From: Mesostigma viride
Lineage: Eukaryota; Streptophyta; Mesostigmatophyceae; Mesostigmatales; Mesostigmataceae
Assembly (NCBI GenBank): GCA_009746045.1
Contig: RPFO01000478.1
Span: 1-35,417 of the forward strand
Reading direction: 5' to 3'
DNA length: 35,417 nucleotides
Part shown: positions 1 to 9,728 of the stretch, piece after piece
Layout of the letters: each line of letters begins with the position of its first letter
Numbering within the stretch: the stretch's first letter is position 1
Position numbers and translations under genes: made by a program
Notes under the pieces: model-generated
Seen by the model: the letters and a program-made list of their open reading frames with translations, nothing else
Told to the model about the DNA's origin: nothing
Databases searched by the model: none

Positions 1-9
1 AAGAGAGAT

Positions 10-183
10 TTAACTCTCTGCTTTCAAGAACGGTTTGCTTAAGTCGAGTCGGACGACGATATTTTTGATGACGCGCTTGCACGTTTCCGCGTCTTCTCCG
101 AGATTCGTCATTACACTTTGCACCATGGAGTTCGGAAACTTCCATGCGTGAATTTTTCCTTCCAGGCGAACTTTGACTTCCAT
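10..183 (-). CDS. Small hypothetical protein (57 aa)
   Basis: A complete short frame on the minus strand runs from ATG (A at 183) to a TAA at 10-12. The product is basic and mixed alpha/beta in appearance, starting MEVKVRLEGK and ending KPFLKAES. I do not recognise it. The stop lies in the loop of a 6-bp hairpin (AGAGAG at 2-7, CTCTCT at 14-19), which might mark the transcript end. It is divergent from the gene starting at 262, leaving a 78-base shared upstream region. It could be the 3' part of a longer gene with an upstream frameshift, but the ATG is well placed. Confidence 0.5.
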   Translation of the reverse strand: MEVKVRLEGKIHAWKFPNSMVQSVMTNLGEDAETCKRVIKNIVVRLDLSKPFLKAES

Positions 184-261
184 TACTACTTGTCGTCAGT
201 GAAATAATGCGGTTCGTTTTGAACGCGTAAATAATCATACGACCTCTACTATAAACCAACC

Positions 262-762
262 ATGTCTGCGATCCAGGCGTTCAACAACATGCTTTCTATG
301 TTCCTTGAGGAGCTGTCTTTGGCTTTTCCGGACGAGACATCCATTCCAGGAGTACGCACTGCGGTGTCACTCGCTTCGAAAGCCAATGCTAGACTTCCTC
401 TGAACACGTTCATGGACGCCGTCGAGCCTCATTTGACCTCGATCATGGCCAGAGACGAATCGTTTTTCCAAGAGGCGGCAAAAACGATTCCATACGTGAA
501 AGAGATCGACATCGGAAAACACTGGGACTCTGCGCCACAAGGGACGAAGGACGCCATATGGCAATATCTTTCAACACTTTCGATGATCGGAACCGGTGTT
601 AGAAACATCCCCGATGACATCCTGCGCCAAGCGGAAATGCTTGCACAAAACATCGTACAAAAAATTGAGAGCGGGGAGACTAACACAAGCCAGATCCTTA
701 ACGAGGTCATCACTGGCGTGTCTGATATAACTGACAGGGTTCAGTTGCCGGCACTTCCTTGA
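262..762 (+). CDS. Conserved NCLDV-type hypothetical protein (166 aa)
   Basis: An intact 166-residue frame starting at ATG 262, 8 bases after a CTATAAACC box. It is largely alpha-helical. The segment around residues 84-105 (HWDSAPQGTKDAIWQYLSTL) resembles a motif I recall from many hypothetical proteins of giant viruses, in which an aromatic-W pair is followed by K-x-x-IW-x-YL. That match is from memory and is not a function. No membrane segment or catalytic motif is visible. It reads in the same direction as the virion-type membrane gene at 804. Confidence 0.75.
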   Translation: MSAIQAFNNMLSMFLEELSLAFPDETSIPGVRTAVSLASKANARLPLNTFMDAVEPHLTSIMARDESFFQEAAKTIPYVKEIDIGKHWDSAPQGTKDAIWQYLSTLSMIGTGVRNIPDDILRQAEMLAQNIVQKIESGETNTSQILNEVITGVSDITDRVQLPALP

Positions 763-803
763 ATTCAAATTTACTGTACCATTACTAGTATACAGCCGCT
801 GAG

Positions 804-1238
804 ATGAACATTTTTGAAAATGTATTCGACGACCCCATGTGTTTTTGGCCGTTCATTCCTGGAATGACCATCGAAGAAAAGGTCCTCGCAGCAAAAAGGT
901 TTGGGTTGTACGTGATGGTCGTGGGAGGCGCTGTAATGTGGTCAGTTCGCGCCGTTATCGTGGGGTTTTTAATCATTGTCATATCGCACGTCGCTTACCT
1001 CGCAGACCAGGTTCTTATGAACCGAAAGAAAAGGGACCTCACATTCCAGACCGAGGACGCGACCAATCCTTATGCAAATTTTTCTATCGGAAGAGACTTT
1101 GAGACAATTAACAAGCAAGGCCCAAGCGCTTGCATGAGAAACACGTATCAATCTGTCGTCGAAGACCCGCACTCTTCTGACACACTCAGGTTCATGACTT
1201 TTCCGAGACCGGACCTTGATCAAAGAGTACGGTACTAA
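804..1238 (+). CDS. Virion-type membrane protein, DUF5762-like (144 aa)
   Basis: The 144-residue product has hydrophobic stretches at about residues 34-50 and 52-68, likely a membrane hairpin. A soluble tail follows with an NPYANFSIGRDF segment near residue 88. The layout (membrane region, then N-P-x-x-N followed by a C-P-like tail) recalls the DUF5762 virion proteins of giant viruses; this is family-level recognition from memory. A likely location is the inner virion membrane. The start is ATG 804. The transposase-like gene begins 22 bases downstream. Confidence 0.65.
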   Translation: MNIFENVFDDPMCFWPFIPGMTIEEKVLAAKRFGLYVMVVGGAVMWSVRAVIVGFLIIVISHVAYLADQVLMNRKKRDLTFQTEDATNPYANFSIGRDFETINKQGPSACMRNTYQSVVEDPHSSDTLRFMTFPRPDLDQRVRY

Positions 1239-1260
1239 ATTCCTCTTTTAAATGTAAGTG

Positions 1261-4200
1261 ATGTTCGACAACGATAATAAAGGCCTCGTCGACCCCGTGA
1301 TAAAGACGAAGCATCTCGGAAAAGCGCATCCAATCGAGTTACGAGAGCGAATAGGGAGGGCGATGGCGTATGCTGCTCTAAACAAAAGAAGAGACTTTAA
1401 GAAACTAGCGCAAGTGTTTCAGGTTGATCCAAAGACAGCTCGAAAGTATTTTAGGAAGATGCTAGCTGATGCGGAACAACAAATTTTTGATTATAATATC
1501 AAAGAGGACGCAGACCGGTCATTTCTAAAACCCTATGCACGAAGCAAGCCACGCACGAAAGATGTCTTTATGGAGGAGACAATGAAAGAGGCGTGGGAGT
1601 CTCTTTCAAACGCCCTCGCAAACCTTCAAACCGCTCACGTTCCTCAATACACGGCTTTTGACATCGTCAGAATACTTAATGACCGTTCCGCGGCCAAGGA
1701 AGATCTCGGGGTCAATCCAAATGCCGAAAGCACCGTACTAGCGTTTCAAAAGGTGAGAGAACTCGCAGACAAGCTCAGTGGTGAAAAAGACTTTCAATTT
1801 ACAGAACAGCATGTGAAAAGAGCCCGAGAGGATCACAAATTGTCGTACAAAACAATTCATTACGATTACCAAGAGAAAGATCTCGAGGCAGTCGCATCTG
1901 CTAAAAAAGATTTTACCGACGTCCAATCTCTGTTGTTTGCGGAAGACTGCGTGTTCATCGACGAGTTTCACACGTACATGAATCTGGCCCCATTGCGAGC
2001 ATGGACTAAGCCCGGAGAGAAACCTAACATGCGCAGAAAAGAACAACGAGCCTCAAAAACGACCGTTTTTGCGGCAATGAGATGGCCTGAAGACGAAAAA
2101 GGAAATCTTCGAGTGGCTTTTTTTTTACGCATATTTCCTCCCGTGCCTGTACGCATCAGCAACCAGTTCCCCGCCAAGTCGCCCGCTGAAATGAACGCCG
2201 TGGATTTACTTCGCTCCCAACTGTGGTGGGAGGGCCTTGTCACGGTGGTCGGATCTTGGTGTAGAATATTTGACCCGGTCCAAAACTCTTCGGATATTCG
2301 CCTTAGCAGAATTCGAGAACACATGGTTCGTTTCTTTCTCCAGAAAACTGAGTTTGATTTTAAGGCTTTTATTGTGAGAGGTAACTACTCAAAGTTCGAA
2401 ATCGCTTATAAAACTAACGCGAGAGGAGCAAAAGTAAAAAAAGATTCAGTTCCATCCGATTTCTGGTTGCGAAAAGAAGACGACGTTGTGCTAGACAAAA
2501 AATCTTTTTGGGAACACTCGATGTTTCGAACGTATTGGACGTTCTTACCTGGGAAAAACAACCAATCCGCGTATAAGTCTATCGGAAGCATGATTAGCAA
2601 CGACTCGACCTTGAAAGATCCGGAAAAACAGGTCGAGTTCGTCATACGTTTAGCCGCTCATGATTTTGTATGGCTCGAGTACATCCGGCGACACAATTAT
2701 AGTATTGGCGAAGAGTCTATGGGTGACTCGATCGCAGCGCTCGGAGATGATATAACGTCCCACCTGGCGTCACCGTAAAAGATGAAACTCCCATATTGAG
2801 ATTGGGAGACGACTCCATCAAAGTGGTGGGTATGATTTCGAGGACGAACAAGGACGCGGTCGCCGCGATGTTGCCGTGCCCTGATAAAAGCGGGACGAGA
2901 GACGACGACCAAAATATACAAAGAGGAGTTTTTTTTATGGTCGAAAAGCTCGTCAACGTTTTTGGAGACCGGTCTTTTGCCCAGATTTTACGAGACTTGT
3001 ACGATCATTCGAAACCGAGCGATAACTACAAGGCGCTAGACACCTTCTTTTCGTCGGACGCGGACGATTCCTACATGTTTGACCGCGAATACGTGTCCCG
3101 AAAAGAAAGAGACATCGACCAAGAAAACAGTCTACCCCGGGCCATATATGACGCTCTCAATATCGTGTGGAAAGTGAACGACGCTCAAAACAGGAAGACC
3201 GTAATGCACGGTCTGGACGTGGCGACGCACATTTGGTTTATCGTCCACCATTGCAAAGGGGACGCGAAATGGATGGACGGAAACTTGGCCGAGCTGGATT
3301 CCTCGCCGAAGTTGTACGGCAACCCTCCGCAAGTGGATGGTAGCTTCACGGGATGGAACTTCAATAAAGAAGCTTGGAGCGCGTTTCGAAAGGCCGTGTC
3401 TTTCCAACGGTCGAAAGCGCTGCCAATAAGGATGTCAAAAAACCAGCTCGCGGACAAAAACGCCGGAGCGCCTGCATTAAAAGTATCGAAGAGCTTATTT
3501 CGGTGGTTTTTACAGACCCTTCCAGACGGCTTCGTGCATCGCAAAACGATCGTTATGGACGGCGCATCTATTCATGGCAAACCAACAGACGATGAAGTCC
3601 AAAAAAACGATCTACTTAAAGAAAACGCCGTGTTTCCAGAGGGAGAGTTGAGCGAGTTTGCGACGCTCTTGCGTGCCAAAGGCGCGGGAGACGGCGTTCT
3701 ACACCCGCCTACTCGAAAGACGTATATGAATCGCCGTCCCGCGCTCTTGTTTCTTCCACCCTATTCGCCAGAGTACAACCCGATCGAGTTATCTTTCAAC
3801 ACGGCAAAAACGTTCATACGACGAGAAGCGCCGAAAGTTCCAAGGACTCGGCTCAACCTTTCGTACATAATAATTAATGCTTTTCACGCGTTGATTCGCG
3901 CACATGCGGTAAAAAACTACATGCTTTGTTCGGGGTATCGCAGCGTACAGAAGAACGTGGTGCCTGCTCCGATTCCGCCATCGGATCTACGCGTGTTGCC
4001 ACCAGACACAGCCACTGATGTTTTGATAGCACCGCGCCGAGGTTGTATGGGTAGATTCGTGGACGGAAAGTACGCGGACCCTTCCGAAGTAAGAACTCGA
4101 AAGGCTTCTACGTCGAGACCCGAGATGATCCGAAATTACTCGGAAGCGACCCCTGTGGTCGACAATTATCCCGGAAAAGAGTATCGCACAGGGTTTGACT

Positions 4201-4826
4201 TCCGCGTCCCTGTTACGCGCTCTTGCATACGCACGACGGAAGGAGAAAGTGGAGCTCGAGGAATCGAGATCGAGAAGAGAACGGAGCCAGTCGAGTCTCA
4301 AAACGTTGTAACCCGTTGTAAACAAAGGCCAGCGTCGGCTTTTGCGCAAGGAGAAAAAGTCCTTGTTCTACCCCTCGGCAAACGTATGTGGATCAACGGG
4401 ACTATTGAACGCGCGCCTGGTCCTCGATCGAGTCAACATAATCCGTGGCTTTCTGTCAGATTGGAAGGTTCTGCAGACCCTGTTTGGGTGACGGTTAACC
4501 GCGTGAGACCTACTCCTGAGACGAGAAAGGAGCAAGAAGACGCGGCGAACAAACGATGGGAGGAAAGCGAAAAGAGGAGGAAACAGATGATTCGAATGCG
4601 CGATGCCGAGAGAAAGAGGCAAGCTGAAAACATGAAGACATTTCGCGACCAAGTTTTTGGGCGTCCAGGCTTCGAAACTTACAAAGAGCGAGCAAAAATT
4701 GTTCGAGCCATCGTGAAGAACGCGTCAGACCCCGTCGCTAAAGCACGTGAAAAACGGGCAGTCCCGATAACCAAGGACGAGCTGGTCCGAGTTCCATCGG
4801 TTTATTCAAACATTTTGACAGTATAA
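1261..4826 (+). CDS. Very long DDE (IS630/Tc1-like) transposase-like protein, one frameshift
   Basis: Two adjacent frames (1261-2778 and the -1 frame from 2751 to 4826) read as one protein of about 1,188 residues; a missing C in CCC at 2759-2761 would join them. The N-terminus has a helix-turn-helix-like region (about residues 20-55). The DDE triad is split between frames: D in CVFIDEFHTY (codon 1960), D in TIVMDGASIHG (codon 3558) and E in PEYNPIEL (codon 3786), the last in the PPYSPExNPIEL context typical of IS630/Tc1 DDE enzymes. First and second acidic residues are about 533 residues apart, and second to third 76, against roughly 90 and 34-35 in ordinary members. The tail has an SH3-like stretch (QGEKVLVLPLG) and a charged coiled coil. 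I saw no terminal inverted repeats around the gene, so it may be a viral resident gene rather than an active transposon. Confidence 0.75.
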
Positions 4827-4874
4827 ACTTCGTTCGACGGAGTAAAAAAATTGTGTTCGGGTCGTTATATTAAG

Positions 4875-5294
4875 ATGGCGACGAGACAATATGGAAGCAT
4901 GGCGCAGGTTAAGAGGGGCGAGGCCGAGATGACGTCTGACGGTCTCCGGGCGGACGACATTGTTCAAAACGTTAGAACAGGGGAATATGTCCGCTTGGAT
5001 CGATCGAAATTGGGTAAGGACTCTCACCCTAAAGTAGAAAATTGGGTTGGCATGACCAAAAAATTGTACAGGGATTTAAATCCCGAGTCGTTTAGGGAGA
5101 TCAAAGACCCAAAGAAGCCAAACGGGGTATCTCATGAAAAAACCGGCGTCAAACCTGTCGTGGCTTATAAAGATGTCCTTAAACGCGCGGCTGATTGGAC
5201 AAACGAGCAACTTAAGAAGAAAGGACTCCCGCCGACGGTAGAAAATAAGAACAAAATCTGGGAATTGTACACAAATGGAGACCTTAGTTACTAA
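4875..5294 (+). CDS. Hypothetical basic protein (139 aa)
   Basis: Start chosen at ATG 4875 because a TTATATT box lies at 4865-4871; a TTG 24 bases upstream is in frame but less likely. The product is lysine- and arginine-rich and hydrophilic, with no membrane segment and no motif I recognise. The end (KIWELYTNGDLSY) is well ordered in composition. A small DNA- or virion-binding role would be speculation. Confidence 0.7.
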   Translation: MATRQYGSMAQVKRGEAEMTSDGLRADDIVQNVRTGEYVRLDRSKLGKDSHPKVENWVGMTKKLYRDLNPESFREIKDPKKPNGVSHEKTGVKPVVAYKDVLKRAADWTNEQLKKKGLPPTVENKNKIWELYTNGDLSY

Positions 5295-5340
5295 GGGCTC
5301 GCTTCGGAGAATTATTTATTTTGATCGAGAGTGTAAGACG

Positions 5341-5856
5341 ATGCCTCGAACTTGGGTTTTCGTGGACCTGGACCAATGCGCCAAAGACGCGTGCTGCATA
5401 GACACGTCACGCTGCTCTGTAATCGGGTTTTGCGGCAAAGCGTATGAAGGCCCTGTGCCTCTGGGTTGCGAACTCATGCGGTCCGACTCCATGATTAAAG
5501 AGGCCGCGGACACTTTGTTTCATTACGAGCTAGGTAAAAGAGTCGCCAGAAAAGAAATCGACGCGGAAAACGACGAGATATTTGTTCTCTCAAGAGACGC
5601 CGCGTGGCACAATGCTTGGTTTCATCTTCGATCAGACGGAATCAAAAATTCAAAAATGTGTGCAGTTCTTCGAGAGCTTCCGGAGGCGATACGCAGGGAG
5701 GAGCGAGATTCTTTAAACGACGTTCTTGCCTCCGGCCCCCCTTTGCCTAAAACTTCTAAAGGCGTCGAGAACTACGTAATGAACAACGTTCCACCTCTTC
5801 TTCGCGCGGCCGCAAGAGTCGAGATCATGAACAGAATCGGCGGGGAATATTTCTAG
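5341..5856 (+). CDS. Possible PIN/NYN-like nuclease-fold protein (171 aa)
   Basis: Start placed at ATG 5341; the earlier in-frame ATG at 5275 would overlap the preceding gene by 20 bases. The N-terminus WVFVDLDQCAKD (residues 4-15) resembles the beta-strand plus D-x-D/N of NYN/PIN-like ribonucleases. A second element, FVLSRDAAWHNAW near residue 80, resembles the S-x-D-x-D/A segment of that fold. Cysteine-rich residues 14-33 are unusual. The assignment is weak: two motif-like strings, no full catalytic set. Confidence 0.6.
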   Translation: MPRTWVFVDLDQCAKDACCIDTSRCSVIGFCGKAYEGPVPLGCELMRSDSMIKEAADTLFHYELGKRVARKEIDAENDEIFVLSRDAAWHNAWFHLRSDGIKNSKMCAVLRELPEAIRREERDSLNDVLASGPPLPKTSKGVENYVMNNVPPLLRAAARVEIMNRIGGEYF

Positions 5857-5859
5857 CGG

Positions 5860-5866
5860 TATATAG
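5860..5866 (+). promoter_or_regulatory. TATATAG box upstream of the gene at 5873
   Basis: TATATAG lies 6 bases before the ATG at 5873. Similar TATAT boxes precede many other starts in this window, so a viral late-type promoter element is inferred. Confidence 0.4.
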
Positions 5867-5872
5867 AACGCT

Positions 5873-6088
5873 ATGTCGTCATTCCCGTTTGTTAGTTTGT
5901 TGATGATCGTCTTGGGCATCAGTTTTATCGAATGGACGAGATGGAATCATAAAGACCCCCCCAAAGAAGAACCCTGTCCCGAGTACTTTACCATGGATCG
6001 AAAAACGATTCCAATCCCGGAACCTGTACGACTAGACCTCGAAGAAAGAGGAGAAGAGCAAATCGTGATCGGGAAGCATTTATTCTAA
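5873..6088 (+). CDS. Small single-pass membrane protein (71 aa)
   Basis: A short intact frame. Residues 5-21 (PFVSLLMIVLGISFIEW) form one hydrophobic segment, followed by a charged, proline-rich tail. This suggests an N-anchored membrane protein, of the size common for minor virion membrane proteins. It has its own TATATAG box and sits 16 bases after the preceding gene. Family not recognised. Confidence 0.65.
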   Translation: MSSFPFVSLLMIVLGISFIEWTRWNHKDPPKEEPCPEYFTMDRKTIPIPEPVRLDLEERGEEQIVIGKHLF

Positions 6089-6101
6089 ACATTAGATAAA
6101 C

Positions 6102-6440
6102 ATGTCATTCGCTATCATCATCACCGAAAACGGGGTCAAGGAACAGTGCGGCAAGACGCTGGATAAGGTCCTTGACAACAATGTCGGATTTCCTATTACG
6201 AACGACCACGTGCAATCGTTTTTGACGCTTGGGGGGCGTCTCGACCCATCTCTAGAGTGCATGCGACTTAAGGGTGGCGTTCACACAGCCAACTTTAATA
6301 AGGCGATAACCATGGACGAGAGAGCCACGGCCCCTTACCAACACATGTTTTGGGAAAGCATGAAACGCTCGGACAGGTACCTAGAATTCCCAATCATCAC
6401 AAGTCTTTTGCGTCCTGAGCCGTGCAAAGTTTCGATGTAA
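6102..6440 (+). CDS. Hypothetical protein (112 aa)
   Basis: An intact frame from ATG 6102, preceded by AGATAAAC and only 13 bases after the previous stop. It is a soluble mixed-composition protein starting MSFAIIITENG. No motif was recognised. Gene packing and codon use match the neighbours. Confidence 0.65.
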   Translation: MSFAIIITENGVKEQCGKTLDKVLDNNVGFPITNDHVQSFLTLGGRLDPSLECMRLKGGVHTANFNKAITMDERATAPYQHMFWESMKRSDRYLEFPIITSLLRPEPCKVSM

Positions 6441-6475
6441 ATATATCGTTTGTTAAAAATATCATTCAATAATAA

Positions 6476-7839
6476 ATGCTCGCTTCGCTTTCCATCGTAG
6501 CGTTGACGGGTTTTCTTATGCGACCAAAGCCGTTAGTTTCTCATCGACCTGACTCGATTACAGAACTACAAGCTACGAGGCCGGACTTGGTATCCTCCAC
6601 TTCGGGGGTTGAGCCCATCCCGATGTATACCGCTAGAGGAGGTTACGGTCCGCAACAGCCGGACTATGTAACCGGTCCAACCATGAGAGCTAGTCTTGGT
6701 TATGGTCGAAATTCGTCTAAAATTCAAATGCACGTAGAGCCGAAGTCTTATTATCAACCGTATAACGAATTTAGAAATATGACGGGCGTGCCCGTAAAGT
6801 TCGACTCCATTCCGACAAAAGTCCCCGGACCAGAGCCATGGAACTCGAAGACAGTCCAGGAGGTTACGGATCTCGTTGGAAAGATACAACCCGATAGAAA
6901 GTTTGGAATGCAGAGGTTTATGAAAGCCAAGGGGCTAGAGATAATTACTTGCACGAGAGTTCTGAAATCATGTCCAAAAATTGGACAGCTCCTGACGAAC
7001 AGCTCATTGTCTCGAAACCCGGGCCTCAAGAGAGCGCTCTCCAAACAAGACTCGTGATTTTGGATCCGCTGAATCGTGCCAACCGAGCGGGGACAGAGTC
7101 CAGACCGGCAAACGCTCAATATGAGAGCGAGTCGCGGCCTTACGAGTCCAAAGCTTTTGAAGCCACGGTTCTTCCCGAACGAAGCGTGCCGTTGTCTACG
7201 TTTCAACCCGTCGAGGACTTGACGGGAGGGTCTACAAATGGTAGCAGATGGAGCGACATGCAGCAGTTTACTAGGGTGATCGCTCGACGTGCCGGGGTCA
7301 TAGAGAACGCCCATCTCGCGCCTTCTGAAGCCCCGTTACAACAATCGATAGGTATCGGAGCATACAATGTCATGGTCAAAGTCCCTGTAAACGAAAGAAC
7401 CCACGAGTCCATAGTTCCAAATTTCCAGGACGAAAACCGAGGTTCATCGCTGCATTCCGAGAAGGACCTTAACAATCACACGAGGACGTCGGAGCCTCGC
7501 GTGTTCAAAGCTGCTGTCGCGCTCCCTGATTGTAAGGAAGGAAAGCTCGTGTACGGCGATTTTAATGCAAACACTCGTTTCCGTAAGATCGATGATGATC
7601 AGATCCATGCCGTTAGGACGAGCCCGGAGGAGAGCGATTTGCTTGTCGAAAAATTAGCCTGGATTCAGGGCGATCGGATAGAAAGACCTGTTCGGCTAGG
7701 GCCTCAGGACTTCTCGAAGCAGGTGACAGAGATATCGACAGATGTTGCGTACTCGGCTCTCGACTCGAACCCGCTGTACATTCCGAATGTAAACCAGGAA
7801 GGGCTCGAGGTAAGTATAGATTACATGTACGGCGGTTAA
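6476..7839 (+). CDS. Membrane-anchored putative virion protein (~454 aa), one frameshift
   Basis: Two frames join at the GGGG run 6931-6934, where one missing G would restore reading; the joined length is 454 residues. Residues 1-16 (MLASLSIVALTGFLMR) form a signal-anchor-like hydrophobic segment. The rest is hydrophilic, rich in P, N, R and Y, with repeated short xPxxNxxR-like stretches and no globular enzyme motif. That pattern suits a structural protein exposed inside the virion, an inference only. The start ATG follows an AT-rich spacer. It is convergent with the acidic gene at 7841, with a 1-base gap between the two stop codons. Confidence 0.6.
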
Positions 7840-7840
7840 A

Positions 7841-8377
7841 CTACTTTATGATTTTCGGCCTTGCAAAAGAGATCACTTCCTCTTCTCCATCATCCCGAAA
7901 AGAACTGAGTTTTCTCTTTGCGGGCGTAGGTTTCTGAACCCTCTTCGGTTTCTGTTCTTCCTCTTCTTCTTCTTCGTCGTCTTCTTCTTCTTCCTCATCA
8001 GAGTCCGAAGATAGGTCAAGATCTTCGTCTTCCTCTGTCTCTGTGTCAGTCAGTTCTTCCTCGTTAGCATCCGTATCAATTCTAGTTGCATCATCCGGAT
8101 CGTCATCGTCTATGAAACTGCTGTCATAAGAGTCGTCGTCATTCTCTTCCCCGTCTTCATCTTCCACAGAAATCTCTGAATCGTTAAGGTTGTCGCCCAC
8201 AGGGTCGTCAGAGTCGTACTCTCCATCGTCGAAATCGTCTAAGGGTACTTCGTCGGGTTCGAAACGTGCCGGCGCCTTCACCTTTCGGCCAGACCTTGTC
8301 TCTCGCTTGCTAAGTGTCGTGACCTCCTCCATTTTCTTTTCGGCCTTCTTAGGGGGCATGTGTGGTGATTCAACCAT
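7841..8377 (-). CDS. Highly acidic Asp/Glu-rich protein (178 aa)
   Basis: Intact minus-strand frame. The N-terminal ~40 residues are basic (MPPKKAEKK, then TRSGRKVKAPARF). A long acidic region (about residues 45-140) includes a near-continuous D/E run, and a basic tail follows (KPKRVQKPTPAKRKL). This charge layout is that of histone- or DNA-binding chaperone-like proteins, but no domain is recognised and low complexity makes homology unreliable. An alternative start is the second ATG at 8359. Confidence 0.75.
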   Translation of the reverse strand: MVESPHMPPKKAEKKMEEVTTLSKRETRSGRKVKAPARFEPDEVPLDDFDDGEYDSDDPVGDNLNDSEISVEDEDGEENDDDSYDSSFIDDDDPDDATRIDTDANEEELTDTETEEDEDLDLSSDSDEEEEEDDEEEEEEEQKPKRVQKPTPAKRKLSSFRDDGEEEVISFARPKIIK

Positions 8378-8443
8378 GGGGAAGCATTTATAAAAACCGC
8401 ATTAGACGAGCATTTTTTTTCTACGTCGAAATTATAGAGAAAA

Positions 8444-9696
8444 ATGTCAGGATTAACAGGAAGTACAGGACCGCAGCTCCGGCACCACCCGCACCCGCAC
8501 CCGCGTTTGGTGGATCCGGTTATCCAATGCACACGGCTGTTGGGACGCCCACAGGGAGGTCCATGCAGGTTCAGGAGCGGATCAACGATCTCGCGACGAA
8601 AATCTTTACTGGGTACGAGCTTCAATCTATCCGGACTTATATGCCAAGTATGAGTTTCAAAATTGAAGAAGCCCCTATGATCACGCACAATATTTTAGAT
8701 ACAGACCCTACTCTCATAACAAAGCTACGGGAGTTTCTTGCGTCCGTATATCTCTACGACATTCTCTCGAATCTGATGAGAGACTTTCACGAGCGAGTTT
8801 CGAATGCAACAAGGTTTGAAAACGACTCAGCTGATACGAACAAACTTGGACAGGTAGCAAACGCGCTTCGGGATTTAAGGCAACAGATTTAGGTACGAAA
8901 ACTGTGTATCTTGGCAGAATCCCGACTCAGCTACTCGCAAACGTGACTAATGGAGGTACCATTAAAGTCCCATCTTTGGGACTGAATCCCGACCCGCTAG
9001 ATAGCACAGATGTGCAGATCGACAAACTAGACGTAAGTGGTACATCAAGTGATCTTCCGAGTTATAACGTAAAGAGTGTTACGGGAGGACCTTCGCGAGA
9101 CAGTATTCCGGGCAATGTTATTTACGATCTGGCAGCTGACACGGTGGATATCACAGAGTACGCAGATCATCACTTGAAAAAGATCCGATCCGCATTGGAT
9201 ACCGACTGCAACATCTTTTTCGAACAGAATCGCAAAGTTTATTCGGCGGGACATTCTCGCGTTCAATAGAATGCGCGTTGCCATTTTGAACATGCTGGAC
9301 ACTTGGAGCAGGTCCGTTGGGGCTTTGAAGAGTTTAGACGGAGTAATCGAGAAGGATAACTACGCGCCTTACCTCCACAAATTGGCGATCGCGGATCAGC
9401 GTGTGACGGGTATTCCGCAGTACAATTGCGGTCCGGGGTACGGAGCAGTGTACTTTGACGCAGATCCGCGGACAAACTCGAAGGCGAAGATTGTCGATCC
9501 ATATATTGTCTCCGCCGACGGGGCTCTGGTTGAAAACCCTCGCGCATTGTACGGTCCGTATTGTCAGAGACAACGTGTTGCATCGGATCTGTTAAACGGC
9601 CCTTCCTTAGGTACTTCTAGCGGATACGCTGCCAACTTTCACGTGAATCAAGCGAGGCGCGTTCATAGGAAGAAATCGACCAAGAGGCGAAGATAA
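8444..9696 (+). CDS. Long paralogue A of a tandem pair (~417 aa), three frameshifts
   Basis: The protein starts MSGLTGSTG and passes through a Pro/Ala linker. A helical part follows (QVQERINDLATKIFTGYEL), then a beta-rich middle, then a C-terminal part with FIRRDILAFNRMR, a GPGYGAVYFDAD segment and a basic tail (KKSTKRRR). Frames change near 8471 (one C missing), at TTT 8888-8890 (one T missing) and at AAA 9234-9236 (one A extra). No internal stop remains otherwise. It matches the gene at 9729 along its length, so the pair arose by tandem duplication. Family not recognised. Abundance near the capsid genes and the basic tail would suit a virion protein. Confidence 0.6.
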
Positions 9697-9728
9697 ACTT
9701 TTTTTTATAATAACATAGGTATAGACTA

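Noticed and set aside
1239-1260. Terminal inverted repeats for the DDE gene at its 5' flank and 4827-4874
   Set aside because: Compared by eye; no shared inverted sequence longer than a few bases.
4851-4874. Upstream TTG start for the gene at 4875
   Set aside because: The ATG has a TATAT box just before it, and the added residues have no support.
6754-7314. 186-residue minus-strand frame over the frameshift at 6931
   Set aside because: It crosses the break because it is in another frame; the plus-strand pieces have better composition and a start context.
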